Part shown: positions 1 through 8,750 of the stretch, piece after piece
Layout of the letters: each line of letters opens with the position of its first letter
Position numbering within the stretch: position 1 is the stretch's first letter
From: Bacteroidota bacterium
Lineage (GTDB): Bacteria; Bacteroidota; Bacteroidia; Chitinophagales; Chitinophagaceae
Length of the DNA: 64,000 nucleotides
Direction: 5' to 3'
Assembly: GCA_018267955.1 (NCBI GenBank)
Contig: JAFDXL010000008.1
Location: 310,001-374,000 of the forward strand
The notes under the pieces: model-generated
What the model was told of the DNA's origin: nothing
Seen by the model: only the letters and a program-made list of their open reading frames with translations
Database searches by the model: none
Made by a program: the position numbers and the translations under genes

Positions 1-570
1 GAACCTAAAGTGATAGCATTTGAACCACCTAAGCAATTACCTAAACCTGCATGGCAGAGAGCTGCCGTTTGGGCTGCCGTAGTGGTTAGCGTTGGTACCA
101 ATTTCATCCTGCTTTCTCAGCGAAATAAGACCAACCAGGAATATAAAGCACTTGCTGCCAAAGTAGATTCTATGAACAGCAGCCAGTCGCAGATGTTGGC
201 TAAGGTAGAAGCCTACGATCATGAGCGCGCCATGCTAGCTGATACGGCAATGAAGACTGTTATTATGCGCAGTGCCCAAGCCGGAAAGCAAATGACAGGA
301 ATGATATTCTGGAGCAAAGCTAAGGGTGAGTCTTATGTTGCCATACACAATATGCCGATGCCACCGCAGGGCAAGCAATACCAGCTTTGGGTAATACAGG
401 ATGGTAAGCCGGTGAGTATGGGTGTTATTGATAATCAGTTAGTGGCCAATGCAGGTACTATGTACAAAGTGCCCATGACCATTACGGCAGGCCAGGCATT
501 TGCCATATCTCTTGAAAAAGAAGGTGGAAACCCGACCCCTACAGAAGTAATGGTTGTAGGAGCGATATAA
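1..570 (+). CDS. Anti-sigma factor, RskA-type C-terminal domain (5'-truncated by window edge)
   Basis: The frame is open from base 1, and GTG at position 10 is only an internal codon, so the gene begins upstream of the window. What remains is a hydrophobic helix (AAVWAAVVVSVGTNFILL), a short polar/heptad stretch, and a domain carrying the signature 'GKQYQLWVIQDGKPVSMGVID' class of residues typical of the anti-sigma-K factor (RskA) periplasmic domain. In this family the missing N-terminal part is the cytosolic zinc-type or helical sigma-binding domain and the membrane helix lies between the two. The partner ECF sigma gene is therefore expected just upstream, outside the window. It ends 4 nt from the convergent chain-length-factor gene. 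The family call is firm; the identity of the sigma factor cannot be seen. Confidence 0.82.
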   Translation, partial: EPKVIAFEPPKQLPKPAWQRAAVWAAVVVSVGTNFILLSQRNKTNQEYKALAAKVDSMNSSQSQMLAKVEAYDHERAMLADTAMKTVIMRSAQAGKQMTGMIFWSKAKGESYVAIHNMPMPPQGKQYQLWVIQDGKPVSMGVIDNQLVANAGTMYKVPMTITAGQAFAISLEKEGGNPTPTEVMVVGAI

Positions 571-574
571 GCGT

Positions 575-1645
575 TTAGTTCCCTTTCAATAATAAGATAC
601 TAGCGCTGTTGAGGATGTAATGATTGACAATCAGCACGTTCTTAATTTCTGAATGAATACCTTTTTTCAGCGTAATTATTTCCGGGATTTCCTGCCTTTT
701 GAATAATTCTGTTGCTAGCCAGACTGCAAAGCCTGTAGAAGTATCATATTCACCTGTCAAATGTTTGAAGGCTGCTATGGAAGTACGGGCAGTGAACCCG
801 GTAAGGATATTTGTATATAAAGGTTGAAACCTGGAATCGCCACTCATACCACAAAGCACCAAGTCTATGTCTTTTATGTTCAGATGATGACTTTGCAGTA
901 CGTTTTCGATCGTTGTGTTAATTTCATTCGTGCCCGGATCCTGCGACATCCTGATATCTTCTATGCTGCAGAGTGTATTTTCTCTATCATTTGTGACGGT
1001 AAAGAAAGCAGCTCCTTCACCTCCGATGCTACCTTCAGTGTCTGAGTGATTTAGCAAGTCAAGGCTACCGGACATAGGCTTTTTCCAATACGCTTTTTTG
1101 CTTTTTACAAGAAAGTATTCGTCGGTCATTTCATCAAATGCGCCAACTAGGTAAGTCTTTTTCGAGTTCGTTTCATTGAGCAGCATTTGCGCATCCAGCA
1201 ATGCCATTTCCAGCGAATGCCCGCGATGCACGTAAGTCTGGTTATAGCCATTGCATTTGGTTTGCATAGCCAGCCAGCCATTTACGGAGTTGTAGGTAGA
1301 TTGTATGAAGTAAGTGGGGTTGAGTGTTTCTTCTTTCAGGCGAATCATATCACCGAGGAATATTTCCATATCCCTCATGCTACCACGCCCTGTACCTGTG
1401 ATGATACCATCAGGTGACTGGATGCCGGCAAGCTGCATACATTTCATACCTGTGCTGATGCCCATTTTCAGCAACCTGCTCATGCGGCGTATAGCTACGG
1501 GATTGATAAACTTGCTATAATCCGCATCCGTCACAAACAACTTTCCGTTGTCCGAACTTCTTACGTTCTGCAATAATTCATCTGCATCAAAAGTATATTG
1601 CGGTGATAAGGCGGCAGCTGCTGATATGTAAACAGGGTTCATCAT
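575..1645 (-). CDS. Beta-ketoacyl synthase-like chain length factor
   Basis: A 356-residue thiolase-fold protein, shorter than a full ketosynthase, encoded directly after an active ketosynthase; the start overlaps that gene's stop (ATGA at 1642-1645). At the position where active enzymes have TACSSS, this protein reads TYVHRGHS (about residues 137-144), so the nucleophilic Cys is absent. That is the hallmark of chain length factors (KS-beta), which pair with a catalytic KS-alpha to set polyene chain length in flexirubin, aryl polyene and type II polyketide systems. A second in-frame ATG follows immediately (start at 1642). Inferred role: heterodimer with the 1642-2850 product. Which product the pair makes cannot be told from three genes. 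Confidence 0.8.
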   Translation of the reverse strand: MMNPVYISAAAALSPQYTFDADELLQNVRSSDNGKLFVTDADYSKFINPVAIRRMSRLLKMGISTGMKCMQLAGIQSPDGIITGTGRGSMRDMEIFLGDMIRLKEETLNPTYFIQSTYNSVNGWLAMQTKCNGYNQTYVHRGHSLEMALLDAQMLLNETNSKKTYLVGAFDEMTDEYFLVKSKKAYWKKPMSGSLDLLNHSDTEGSIGGEGAAFFTVTNDRENTLCSIEDIRMSQDPGTNEINTTIENVLQSHHLNIKDIDLVLCGMSGDSRFQPLYTNILTGFTARTSIAAFKHLTGEYDTSTGFAVWLATELFKRQEIPEIITLKKGIHSEIKNVLIVNHYILNSASILLLKGN

Positions 1646-2850
1646 GCCTTACTGAATATTAAAGACACGTTATTGCCACCAAAGCCAAAAGAATTGCTGA
1701 GCACATGCGTTATTGAAGCATTGGTTAAAGTTGCATTAGGCCGAACATTTACATCTTCCATTGGGGTTTGATAATTCAGATTGGGTAATGCAAATTGTTG
1801 CTGTAAAGCCATAATACTGAAAATGGCTTCAATAGAGCCGGCCGCTGCTAACGTATGACCAGTATACGGTTTTGTAGAACTAAACAGGGGCGCCTGTTCC
1901 CCGAACACGCGCTCAATTGCTTTTGCTTCTGCTGCATCGTTACTTAATGTAGCAGTGCCATGCGCATTTATGTAATTAATATCCGCAGGAGCAAGGCCCG
2001 CAGAATCAAGAGCTAATTTCATTGTGTTATAAGCTCCATCTCCATTAGGCGATGGGGCAGTAGGATGGTAAGCATCATTAGTATTACCGTAGCCAGACAA
2101 CACAGCTAATATTTCCGCACCACGTTCTTTAGCGGCAGTTTCCGTCTCCAGTAATACATATCCTGCACCTTCACCAAGGTTCAGGCCAAAACGATTTTGG
2201 TCAAAAGGACGGCAAGCTTCTTTATCTACATTCTTTAGAGAGTTGAAGCCATTTAGTGTAAATCTGCTCAACGCATCACAACCTCCGCAGATAGCACGCT
2301 TTACAATACCATGCCTGATAAGCCTGGCGCCTAAAATGATGGAATTGGCAGATGAGGAGCATGCTGTGCTGATGGTTGCTGTAAAGGGTTTTAAGCCAAA
2401 ATAACGGGCTACATTCAGGGTGCTTTCTGCACAGTCTAATGTGTCGATATATTGAACGTTATCACCAACGTAGTCCTCAGACAGGAAATCCTCGTACATG
2501 TTCTCTACAGAACACATGCCGCCAACCGTATTGGCGTTGATAAATGCAAAACCTTCGTCCTGTAGCAGGTCCTTATCGATGCCCTGCATCAGTTCCTGCA
2601 TGGCTACCAATGCAAGCAGGGTAGTTCGGGTATATCCGTTTTCTCCTATCGGCAAGCCAAGTAATGTTGCTAATTCATCATTACTCTTATCTACCTCTCC
2701 CAGCAGAAAATCATTGGCGTGTATCGTTTGCAAGTGAGCGGGATAATGCAACCCACTTTTCAGCCCCTTTAGAGAATGAAGTGTTTCTGTGGTTCCCCTG
2801 CCAATTGCAGACAAAATGCCAATGGAAGTAACAACTATTTTTTCTGCCAT
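1642..2850 (-). CDS. Beta-ketoacyl-[acyl-carrier-protein] synthase (FabF-like KS-alpha)
   Basis: A 402-residue condensing enzyme with a complete Cys-His-His triad: C164 in STACSSS, H297 in NAHGTAT and H332 in YTGHTLAAAGS. The C-terminal SFGFGGNN motif is also present. It would catalyse decarboxylative Claisen condensation of malonyl-ACP onto an acyl-ACP. Because it is flanked by its own ACP (12 nt upstream) and a Cys-less partner (4-nt overlap downstream), it is more likely a pathway-specific ketosynthase of a polyene or dialkylresorcinol pigment system than the housekeeping FabF. No ketoreductase, dehydratase or acyltransferase accompanies it here. Confidence 0.9.
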   Translation of the reverse strand: MAEKIVVTSIGILSAIGRGTTETLHSLKGLKSGLHYPAHLQTIHANDFLLGEVDKSNDELATLLGLPIGENGYTRTTLLALVAMQELMQGIDKDLLQDEGFAFINANTVGGMCSVENMYEDFLSEDYVGDNVQYIDTLDCAESTLNVARYFGLKPFTATISTACSSSANSIILGARLIRHGIVKRAICGGCDALSRFTLNGFNSLKNVDKEACRPFDQNRFGLNLGEGAGYVLLETETAAKERGAEILAVLSGYGNTNDAYHPTAPSPNGDGAYNTMKLALDSAGLAPADINYINAHGTATLSNDAAEAKAIERVFGEQAPLFSSTKPYTGHTLAAAGSIEAIFSIMALQQQFALPNLNYQTPMEDVNVRPNATLTNASITHVLSNSFGFGGNNVSLIFSKA

Positions 2851-2862
2851 GCAGTAAGGCAG

Positions 2863-3120
2863 TTATATTTTTCTGTGTTGCTGAATATAATCGGCCATGG
2901 AAGAAACAGACTCCAGTACTTTACGACCCTCACGCGCATCTTCTATTTTAATGCCATAATTACGTTCCAGCAACACCATCAGTTCTAGTGAATCAATGCT
3001 GTCCAGCCCCAGACCTTCGCCAAATAAAGGTGCATTATCATCAATATCAGCAGGTGTCATGCCTTGCAGGTTCAGCGACTCAATAATTTGTTGCTTTAAC
3101 GTTAATTTCAAATCTTCCAT
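2863..3120 (-). CDS. Acyl carrier protein
   Basis: An 85-residue acidic helical protein with the phosphopantetheine attachment motif LGLDSIDSLEL; the modified serine is S41. Length and fold pattern match type II ACPs. It is the first gene of a three-gene operon with a ketosynthase and a chain length factor, so it is probably dedicated to that pathway rather than being the general AcpP. A promoter-like -7 box lies 19 nt upstream of the start. Confidence 0.92.
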   Translation of the reverse strand: MEDLKLTLKQQIIESLNLQGMTPADIDDNAPLFGEGLGLDSIDSLELMVLLERNYGIKIEDAREGRKVLESVSSMADYIQQHRKI

Positions 3121-3139
3121 ATCAATACAGGATGTGCGG

Positions 3140-3147
3140 CAAAAATA
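3140..3147 (-). promoter_or_regulatory. Candidate -7 box for the ACP-KS-CLF operon
   Basis: On the minus strand this reads TATTTTTG, a full match to the Bacteroidota -7 consensus TAnnTTTG, 19 nt before the ACP start. An imperfect -33 match (TTTA) lies about 21 nt further upstream. The call rests on pattern and position only. Confidence 0.4.
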
Positions 3148-3259
3148 GTATAAACAGGGTTATTTATGTAAATCAGGTTTTACACGTTATATATATTATT
3201 GTATTTTAAATAGAATTTATTTCGTATTAAAACCGATATAGATTCCTTAGTTTTCCGGC

Positions 3260-4618
3260 ATGTGGTTGCAAAGATACCAGAAACTAATCGCCTATGTCTT
3301 TGGCTCATTGATTTTTCTGGCCATTGGTATTTATGATGGCTATCCATTACTAAATAGTGATAGTAATACCTATATCAACAGCGGCTTTGGATTATTTGTA
3401 CCTACCGACCGCCCTATAGTTTATGGACTTTTTTTGCTGATAACCTCATTGGGGTGGACCTTATGGCTTTCTGTTATTATACAGGCAGTGCTCCTAAATT
3501 TGCTGCTTTACCGTTTTTTTGAAAACAAGGTTGGCGAAGGCAAGGTATGGTGGTACCTTTTAATTGTTTGTATCCTGTCTGCCGGTACCACAGCCAGCTG
3601 GTATGCTTCTATGATAATGCCTGATGCGTTTACAGCTGTTTTGGGGCTTGCATTACTGAACTTGTACTGTAATACAAATAGCCGCAAGCAGCAGTTGTTC
3701 TATATCATCATTGCTTTTTTTGTTGCACTAACACACAATTCGCATCTTATTGCACTTACTCTTTTTTCCTTACTCATGTTTTTTCTATTCCTTTTTATAA
3801 GGAATCATAAAAATGTACTTAAGAAAAGCAGAACATTGTTATTGGCAAGTGTGATAGCATGGCTGGTGACATGCCTTATAAACTTAGCAGGAGGCAATAG
3901 CTTTACACCAAGCAAAATGACGCCGATATTTCTTGTAGGTAAATTTGGTGAAAACGGCCTGCTTACTGCGTACCTAAAAGAAAACTGCGATCAGAAACAT
4001 TACACACTTTGTAACTACCAGGACTATTTTCCCCAACCGGCATTCGCTTTTCTGTGGTTTGACGACAGCCCGCTGCAAAAAAGCGGTGGCTGGGATAAAA
4101 ACAGGCATGAGTGTGCCAATATAGTAGATGATATTGTAACAAGGCCCAGATATCTTTTTAAATGGGCGTTTTTAGGTGTAGATGATATGATGCACGAAGT
4201 AATGATGACGGAGCTTGATGGCTGGTATTGCATGCCTTGGTGCAAATTTGATCAAGAGACAGCTGTTTATAAAGCTATTAAAGAGCATATGGGAGATGCA
4301 GAAGTGAAGCATATGATTGACTCAAAGCAGAACACGGTGAAGCTAAACACGCTTTTTTTTAACAATGCTACCAAGTTTGTGATATTAATAACTTCGCTGG
4401 CAGTGGTGTTGCTGGCAATGCGCAGAGGCAATAAGGAGTTATTGTATATTTATTCTGTATTAATGGTGTTTTTGCTGTTGAATGCTTATGTAGTGGCAAA
4501 TTTTGCGAATGTGCTTGACCGGCTGAACTCAAGAGTAATATGGTTGCTCGCTGCAATAAATATGATCATGATATGTAATATGCTGACTAAAAATAAAAGC
4601 CTTGTTGCAAATGAATAA
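3260..4618 (+). CDS. Polytopic membrane protein of unknown function
   Basis: A 452-residue protein with about nine or ten hydrophobic helices and one large soluble loop (about residues 220-365) between the first group of helices and the last three. An acidic 'NSDSNTYINSG' segment follows the first helix, and a 'SMIMPDAFTAV' segment is embedded in the membrane part. The arrangement of an acidic first loop and a multi-helix bundle resembles GT-C type glycosyltransferases, but I see no diagnostic motif and do not assign that function. The final 8 nt overlap the start of the downstream TMEM175-like gene, so the two are probably co-transcribed. Confidence 0.7.
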   Translation: MWLQRYQKLIAYVFGSLIFLAIGIYDGYPLLNSDSNTYINSGFGLFVPTDRPIVYGLFLLITSLGWTLWLSVIIQAVLLNLLLYRFFENKVGEGKVWWYLLIVCILSAGTTASWYASMIMPDAFTAVLGLALLNLYCNTNSRKQQLFYIIIAFFVALTHNSHLIALTLFSLLMFFLFLFIRNHKNVLKKSRTLLLASVIAWLVTCLINLAGGNSFTPSKMTPIFLVGKFGENGLLTAYLKENCDQKHYTLCNYQDYFPQPAFAFLWFDDSPLQKSGGWDKNRHECANIVDDIVTRPRYLFKWAFLGVDDMMHEVMMTELDGWYCMPWCKFDQETAVYKAIKEHMGDAEVKHMIDSKQNTVKLNTLFFNNATKFVILITSLAVVLLAMRRGNKELLYIYSVLMVFLLLNAYVVANFANVLDRLNSRVIWLLAAINMIMICNMLTKNKSLVANE

Positions 4619-5195
4619 AACCAGGTTAGAAGCATTTAGTGATGGTGTATTAGCTATTATAATTACTATCATGGTGCTGGAAATAAAAGTTCCCCATGAG
4701 CCAACAGTAGAGGCACTATGTGACCTTGCACCGGTATTTCTCAGCTACACAATTAGCTTTGCGTATATAGGTATATACTGGAATAATCATCATCACCTAT
4801 TGCATACGGTTAAAAAGCTGTCGCCTGCTATCATGTGGAGCAATCTGAACCTTCTGTTCTGGTTATCGTTAGTGCCATTCAGTACCGCATGGATGGGAGA
4901 GAATAATTTTAAGACCATTCCCGTAGCTGTATATGCGTCGATGCTGCTGATTTGTGGTATAGCGTATGATATCCTACGCAGGAACATCATGGCTGAGTAC
5001 AGGGATGATTCTGTATTGAAACATGCGCTATTAAAGCAAAAGGCTAAGGCATTAATTTCTACAGCCTGCTACCTGGCAGCGATTCCATTGGCATTTTTGC
5101 ATACAGCGATATCCATTTGCTTATTTGTATTTGTAGCCATTATATGGTTTATACCCAGCAAAGAGATAGAGCAGGGGCTGGAAGAGAAATCATAA
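4611..5195 (+). CDS. TMEM175/DUF1211 family potassium channel-like protein
   Basis: A protein of 194 residues with about six hydrophobic helices. The N-terminal signature RLEAFSDGVLAIIITIMVLE matches the R-x3-FSDG pore-helix motif of the TMEM175 (DUF1211) family, whose bacterial members form potassium-selective channels. I chose ATG at 4611 over TTG at 4602 because the motif normally starts within a few residues of the initiator; this start overlaps the upstream stop by 8 nt, suggesting translational coupling. Its stop overlaps the convergent gene's stop by 6 nt. The family assignment is secure; ion selectivity is not tested by sequence. Confidence 0.88.
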   Translation: MNKTRLEAFSDGVLAIIITIMVLEIKVPHEPTVEALCDLAPVFLSYTISFAYIGIYWNNHHHLLHTVKKLSPAIMWSNLNLLFWLSLVPFSTAWMGENNFKTIPVAVYASMLLICGIAYDILRRNIMAEYRDDSVLKHALLKQKAKALISTACYLAAIPLAFLHTAISICLFVFVAIIWFIPSKEIEQGLEEKS

Positions 5196-5756
5196 ATGAC
5201 ATTGCAGACCAACTAATACAGGGAAATTAAATCCTGTATCGTAATAATAACCTGACCATTCGTCCTGGTACCAGGACCGGGTTCCAACCTTGCCAAACCT
5301 GGGACCTGCGGAAATGTATAAATCCGTTAGCTTGCCCAGTGGAATGGAGCAGCCGGCATGCAATCCTATATTATAACCGGTTTGTTGATTTTTATAATGT
5401 GATTCATTTTGCTGCCAAAATAAGTATCCCCCCATAGCCCCAACAAAGAGGTCTAAATTTTTCAGATGTATTTTTCGGTTAGCGATAAGTCCGAAAGTAG
5501 GGCTTAAACCATATAAAGTTTCCACAGCGCCATATTCTAGCATCGCACCGGCTTCCCATCTGCTATTTAGCTGGTATCGCGCCTGTAAAGAGACGCCCAG
5601 GCCGCGATTGATAAAGTTGCCGCTTTTATAATCGCCATAAGATGTACTGATGGGGGAATTAAAAATATAACCCCCTTGCAGGCTAATATTGATGTGTTGT
5701 GCAAAAATGCCTGTTGTTGAAAATACGAATAGCAATAGGAGCGTAAGCTTTTTCAT
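5190..5756 (-). CDS. Small outer-membrane beta-barrel protein
   Basis: About 188 residues, starting with a clear signal peptide (MKKLTLLLLFVFSTTGIFA followed by Q). The mature part alternates hydrophobic and polar residues in short strands rich in Gly and aromatics (ISLQGGYIF, LGVSLQARYQL, DLFVGAMGGYLFW, LYISAGPRFG) and ends in a strand with a penultimate histidine, consistent with an 8-stranded OmpA/PorT-like barrel. The start is placed at the ATG before KKL rather than 15 codons upstream because the signal peptide begins there. No specific function is recognisable. It lies downstream of sucA but beyond that gene's terminator. Confidence 0.72.
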   Translation of the reverse strand: MKKLTLLLLFVFSTTGIFAQHINISLQGGYIFNSPISTSYGDYKSGNFINRGLGVSLQARYQLNSRWEAGAMLEYGAVETLYGLSPTFGLIANRKIHLKNLDLFVGAMGGYLFWQQNESHYKNQQTGYNIGLHAGCSIPLGKLTDLYISAGPRFGKVGTRSWYQDEWSGYYYDTGFNFPVLVGLQCHL

Positions 5757-5799
5757 AGAATAGAAGTGGATTGTTATCACTAAATATAGACATAAAAAC

Positions 5800-5826
5800 A
5801 AAGCCTGCCGTTGGTTGGCAGGCTTT
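5800..5826 (-). terminator. Intrinsic terminator of sucA
   Basis: A perfect 10-bp inverted repeat (AAAGCCTGCC / GGCAGGCTTT) with a 7-nt loop, 22 nt past the sucA stop. On the minus strand the second arm is followed by GTTTTTATG. Confidence 0.8.
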
Positions 5827-5847
5827 GAATATGGAGAAGATGATTAT

Positions 5848-8598
5848 TTATATACTAAATGCATCATCAACAAGTTTTTGTTGCTCCTTAGCGTGGAATT
5901 TGCTAAAGCCCGTGGCAGTTGCTGCTCCCGCTGGGCGAGAGATATATTTCATTGGAATAGCATCCTGATTCAGCATAAGGAAGGCTAATGCGCCCATATT
6001 CCTTGGCTCTTCCTGAACCCATACCCATTCTGCTTTTTTGTATTTCGCCTGCAGTTCTTTCAACTGATCTACCGGCAAAGGATATATCTGTTCCAGCCTT
6101 ACAATGGCAATATCCTGTCTGTTCTCAGCAATTTGTTTTTCGCTAAGGTCGAAGTACATTTTACCACTGCACAGTAATACACGCTTAACAGTACTTGCTT
6201 TTTTAATGAACGGATCATCCAGCACTTCGCGGAAGCCACCTGTGGTAAGCTCTTCCAGGGCAGAGTAGGAGCGTACGTGGCGCAGATTTGCTTTTGGAGA
6301 GAAGTTGATCATTGGCTTGCGGAACTCCCACTTCAATTGACGGCGCAATCCATGGAAGAAGTTTGCCGCGGTAGTGATGTTAGTTACCACCATGTTGTAT
6401 TCTGCGCTCATTTGCAAAAAGCGCTCTATGCGGCCGCTGGAGTGCTCCGGCCCTCCGCCTTCATATCCGTGCGGCAGCAACATCACCAGGCCATTCATTG
6501 TTGCCCATTTTTGCTCACCACCCGTTATATATTGGTCAATGATCGTTTGCGCGCCATTGGCAAAGTCGCCATACTGGGCTTCCCAAATCACCAGGTTGTT
6601 AGGGTTGGCCATTGCATAACCATATTCAAAACCCAGTACCGCAAATTCACTCAGCAGTGAGTTGTAAATATGGAAGTCGCCCTGGCCTTCCTGTAGATTC
6701 GACAGGCGATTGTAAGAAGCGTTTGTATTTTCGTCGTAGATCACAGCATGACGGTGAGAGAAAGTACCTCTCTTTACGTCTTCACCACTCAGGCGCACCT
6801 CGTGCCCTTCGGTAAGCAGGCTTGCATAAGCAAGCAATTCACCGGTAGCCCAATCTATTTTACCTTCAGTTTCGAATAGCTTTGTTTTATCATTCAGCAG
6901 TTTTTCTATTTTCCTCAAAGGCTTGAAACCTTCGGGCCACTGCATCATCTTCGTTACCAGCGTTTTTACAAGTTCTGCGCTAATGCCTGTTTCCGGAGAT
7001 TTATTAAAATCAGTTGCTGTAGCGCGGCGTAATGCCTGCCACCATAACTCCGGTTTTTGATAAGTGTACGGAAGCGGTTTTTGTTTTACCTCGTCAAGGC
7101 GCTCTTGTAGCACATCCCAGAATTTCTTCTCCATCTGCTTAGCCAGGTCCTGTGCATCAGTCTCGCCATTATTCAGCAGGTATTGTGTATATACTTCGCG
7201 AGGATTGGCATGTTTGTCGATCAGTGCATACAGCTGCGGCTGCGTAAACTTGGGTTCATCGCCTTCGTTATGTCCGTGACGGCGATAGCAAACCATATCC
7301 ACGAAAATATCCTCATTGTACTGCTGGCGATATTTTACTGCCAGCCTGCACGCTTTTACTACAGACTCAGGATCATCGCCATTAACATGCAATACAGGAG
7401 CCTGTACCATAGAAGCAATGCTGGTGCAATAGTCAGCAGAGCGGGCATCATCAAAATCAGTAGTAAAACCTATCTGGTTATTGATAACAAAGTGTATGGT
7501 GCCGCCTGTTTCGTAACCGGCGAGTTTGCTCATCTGTAACAGCTCATAGATAATGCCCTGTCCGGCAACTGCAGCATCACCATGTATCAGTATAGGTAAT
7601 ATCTTATTGTTCTGCTGATCGTAGAGCGTATCCGCTTTAGCACGTGTGAAGCCTAAGACTACAGGGTCAACCGCCTCCAGGTGTGAAGGGTTGGGCGCCA
7701 GTTGCAGGTTAACGGTTTTGCCATTAGGCGTTGTAATATTTGAGTTGAACCCGAGGTGATATTTTACATCACCACTGCCCATTGTCATATCCGGTGGCAT
7801 ATTGCCTTCGAATTCTGAGAATATCTGCTCGTAAGTTTTACCTAGTGTATTTGCAAGCACATTCAGGCGGCCGCGGTGGGCCATGCCAATCACCACCTCC
7901 TGTACGCCGGCGTCCGCAGCTTCTGTAATAATAGCATCCAGGCCGGGTATTGTGCTTTCGCCACCATCTAAGCCAAAGCGTTTTTGACCGATGTATTTGG
8001 TATGCAGGAATTTTTCAAAGATCACGCCTTCATTCAGCTTCTCAAGTATGCGCTTTTTTTCGCTGATAGAGAGTGTGAGTTCCTGCAGAGTTTCAAATTC
8101 TTTTTGAACCCACATGCAGGTATCGTAGTCATTGATATACGTATATTCGATACCGATGTTGCCGGTATATAGCTTTTTCAGTTTAGCAATAATATCGCTC
8201 AACTTAGCCTTACCCAATCCTACAAAAGCGCCTGCACTGAATTCTGTATTCAGATCGGCATCTGTAAGATCGAAGTCTGATAATGCCAGATGCGGTTTAC
8301 GGTCTTTACGTGGGCGGATAGGATTGGTAGTAGCTACCAGGTGTCCCCGTTTCCAGTAAGAACGTATCAGCCTGTAAACATTCAGTTCTTTCGCAACCTG
8401 CTCATTGCTAACAGGCGATTTGTCAATTGTAATGGTTGCTACAGACCCGTTGCCATTGGGCTTGGTTACTGCAAAATCAAAACCTTCAAAAAACTTCTTC
8501 CATTCAGGGTCAACTGCTGATGAGTCTTTTACATAATCGTTATACATAGACTCTATGTAGGCAGGGTGTGAATTCATCACGTACGAAAAATCTTTCAT
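5848..8598 (-). CDS. sucA: 2-oxoglutarate dehydrogenase E1 component
   Basis: A 916-residue thiamin-diphosphate decarboxylase of the TCA cycle, normal length for the family. It has the N-terminal E2-binding segment (residues 1-45, SHPAYIESMYNDYVKD), the HRGRLNVLAN motif, the central TPP site (GDAAVAGQGIIYE ... INNQIGFTT) and the transketolase-like QYGDFANGAQ region. It would form the E1o subunit that converts 2-oxoglutarate to succinyl-dihydrolipoyl-E2. The usual partner sucB is not adjacent: the next downstream gene is an unrelated barrel protein behind a strong terminator, so sucA is monocistronic here. A -7 box lies about 84 nt upstream. Confidence 0.97.
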   Translation of the reverse strand: MKDFSYVMNSHPAYIESMYNDYVKDSSAVDPEWKKFFEGFDFAVTKPNGNGSVATITIDKSPVSNEQVAKELNVYRLIRSYWKRGHLVATTNPIRPRKDRKPHLALSDFDLTDADLNTEFSAGAFVGLGKAKLSDIIAKLKKLYTGNIGIEYTYINDYDTCMWVQKEFETLQELTLSISEKKRILEKLNEGVIFEKFLHTKYIGQKRFGLDGGESTIPGLDAIITEAADAGVQEVVIGMAHRGRLNVLANTLGKTYEQIFSEFEGNMPPDMTMGSGDVKYHLGFNSNITTPNGKTVNLQLAPNPSHLEAVDPVVLGFTRAKADTLYDQQNNKILPILIHGDAAVAGQGIIYELLQMSKLAGYETGGTIHFVINNQIGFTTDFDDARSADYCTSIASMVQAPVLHVNGDDPESVVKACRLAVKYRQQYNEDIFVDMVCYRRHGHNEGDEPKFTQPQLYALIDKHANPREVYTQYLLNNGETDAQDLAKQMEKKFWDVLQERLDEVKQKPLPYTYQKPELWWQALRRATATDFNKSPETGISAELVKTLVTKMMQWPEGFKPLRKIEKLLNDKTKLFETEGKIDWATGELLAYASLLTEGHEVRLSGEDVKRGTFSHRHAVIYDENTNASYNRLSNLQEGQGDFHIYNSLLSEFAVLGFEYGYAMANPNNLVIWEAQYGDFANGAQTIIDQYITGGEQKWATMNGLVMLLPHGYEGGGPEHSSGRIERFLQMSAEYNMVVTNITTAANFFHGLRRQLKWEFRKPMINFSPKANLRHVRSYSALEELTTGGFREVLDDPFIKKASTVKRVLLCSGKMYFDLSEKQIAENRQDIAIVRLEQIYPLPVDQLKELQAKYKKAEWVWVQEEPRNMGALAFLMLNQDAIPMKYISRPAGAATATGFSKFHAKEQQKLVDDAFSI

Positions 8599-8681
8599 CG
8601 TAAAAACCAGCGAGTGGCAGATTATTCTTTTATCAAAAAATCTTTAAAACAATGCTAACGATAGCCATTAGCGGCGGGTCA

Positions 8682-8689
8682 CAAAGTTA
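8682..8689 (-). promoter_or_regulatory. Candidate -7 box for sucA
   Basis: Minus strand TAACTTTG, a perfect TAnnTTTG match 84 nt upstream of the sucA start. No clean TTTG is seen at -33 spacing. The implied leader is about 75 nt. Confidence 0.4.
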
Positions 8690-8750
8690 ATGCAAATTGT
8701 AAAAGGTAAAAGTTTAAATAAACTTATAAGGCAATTTGTAATGTGTATGT

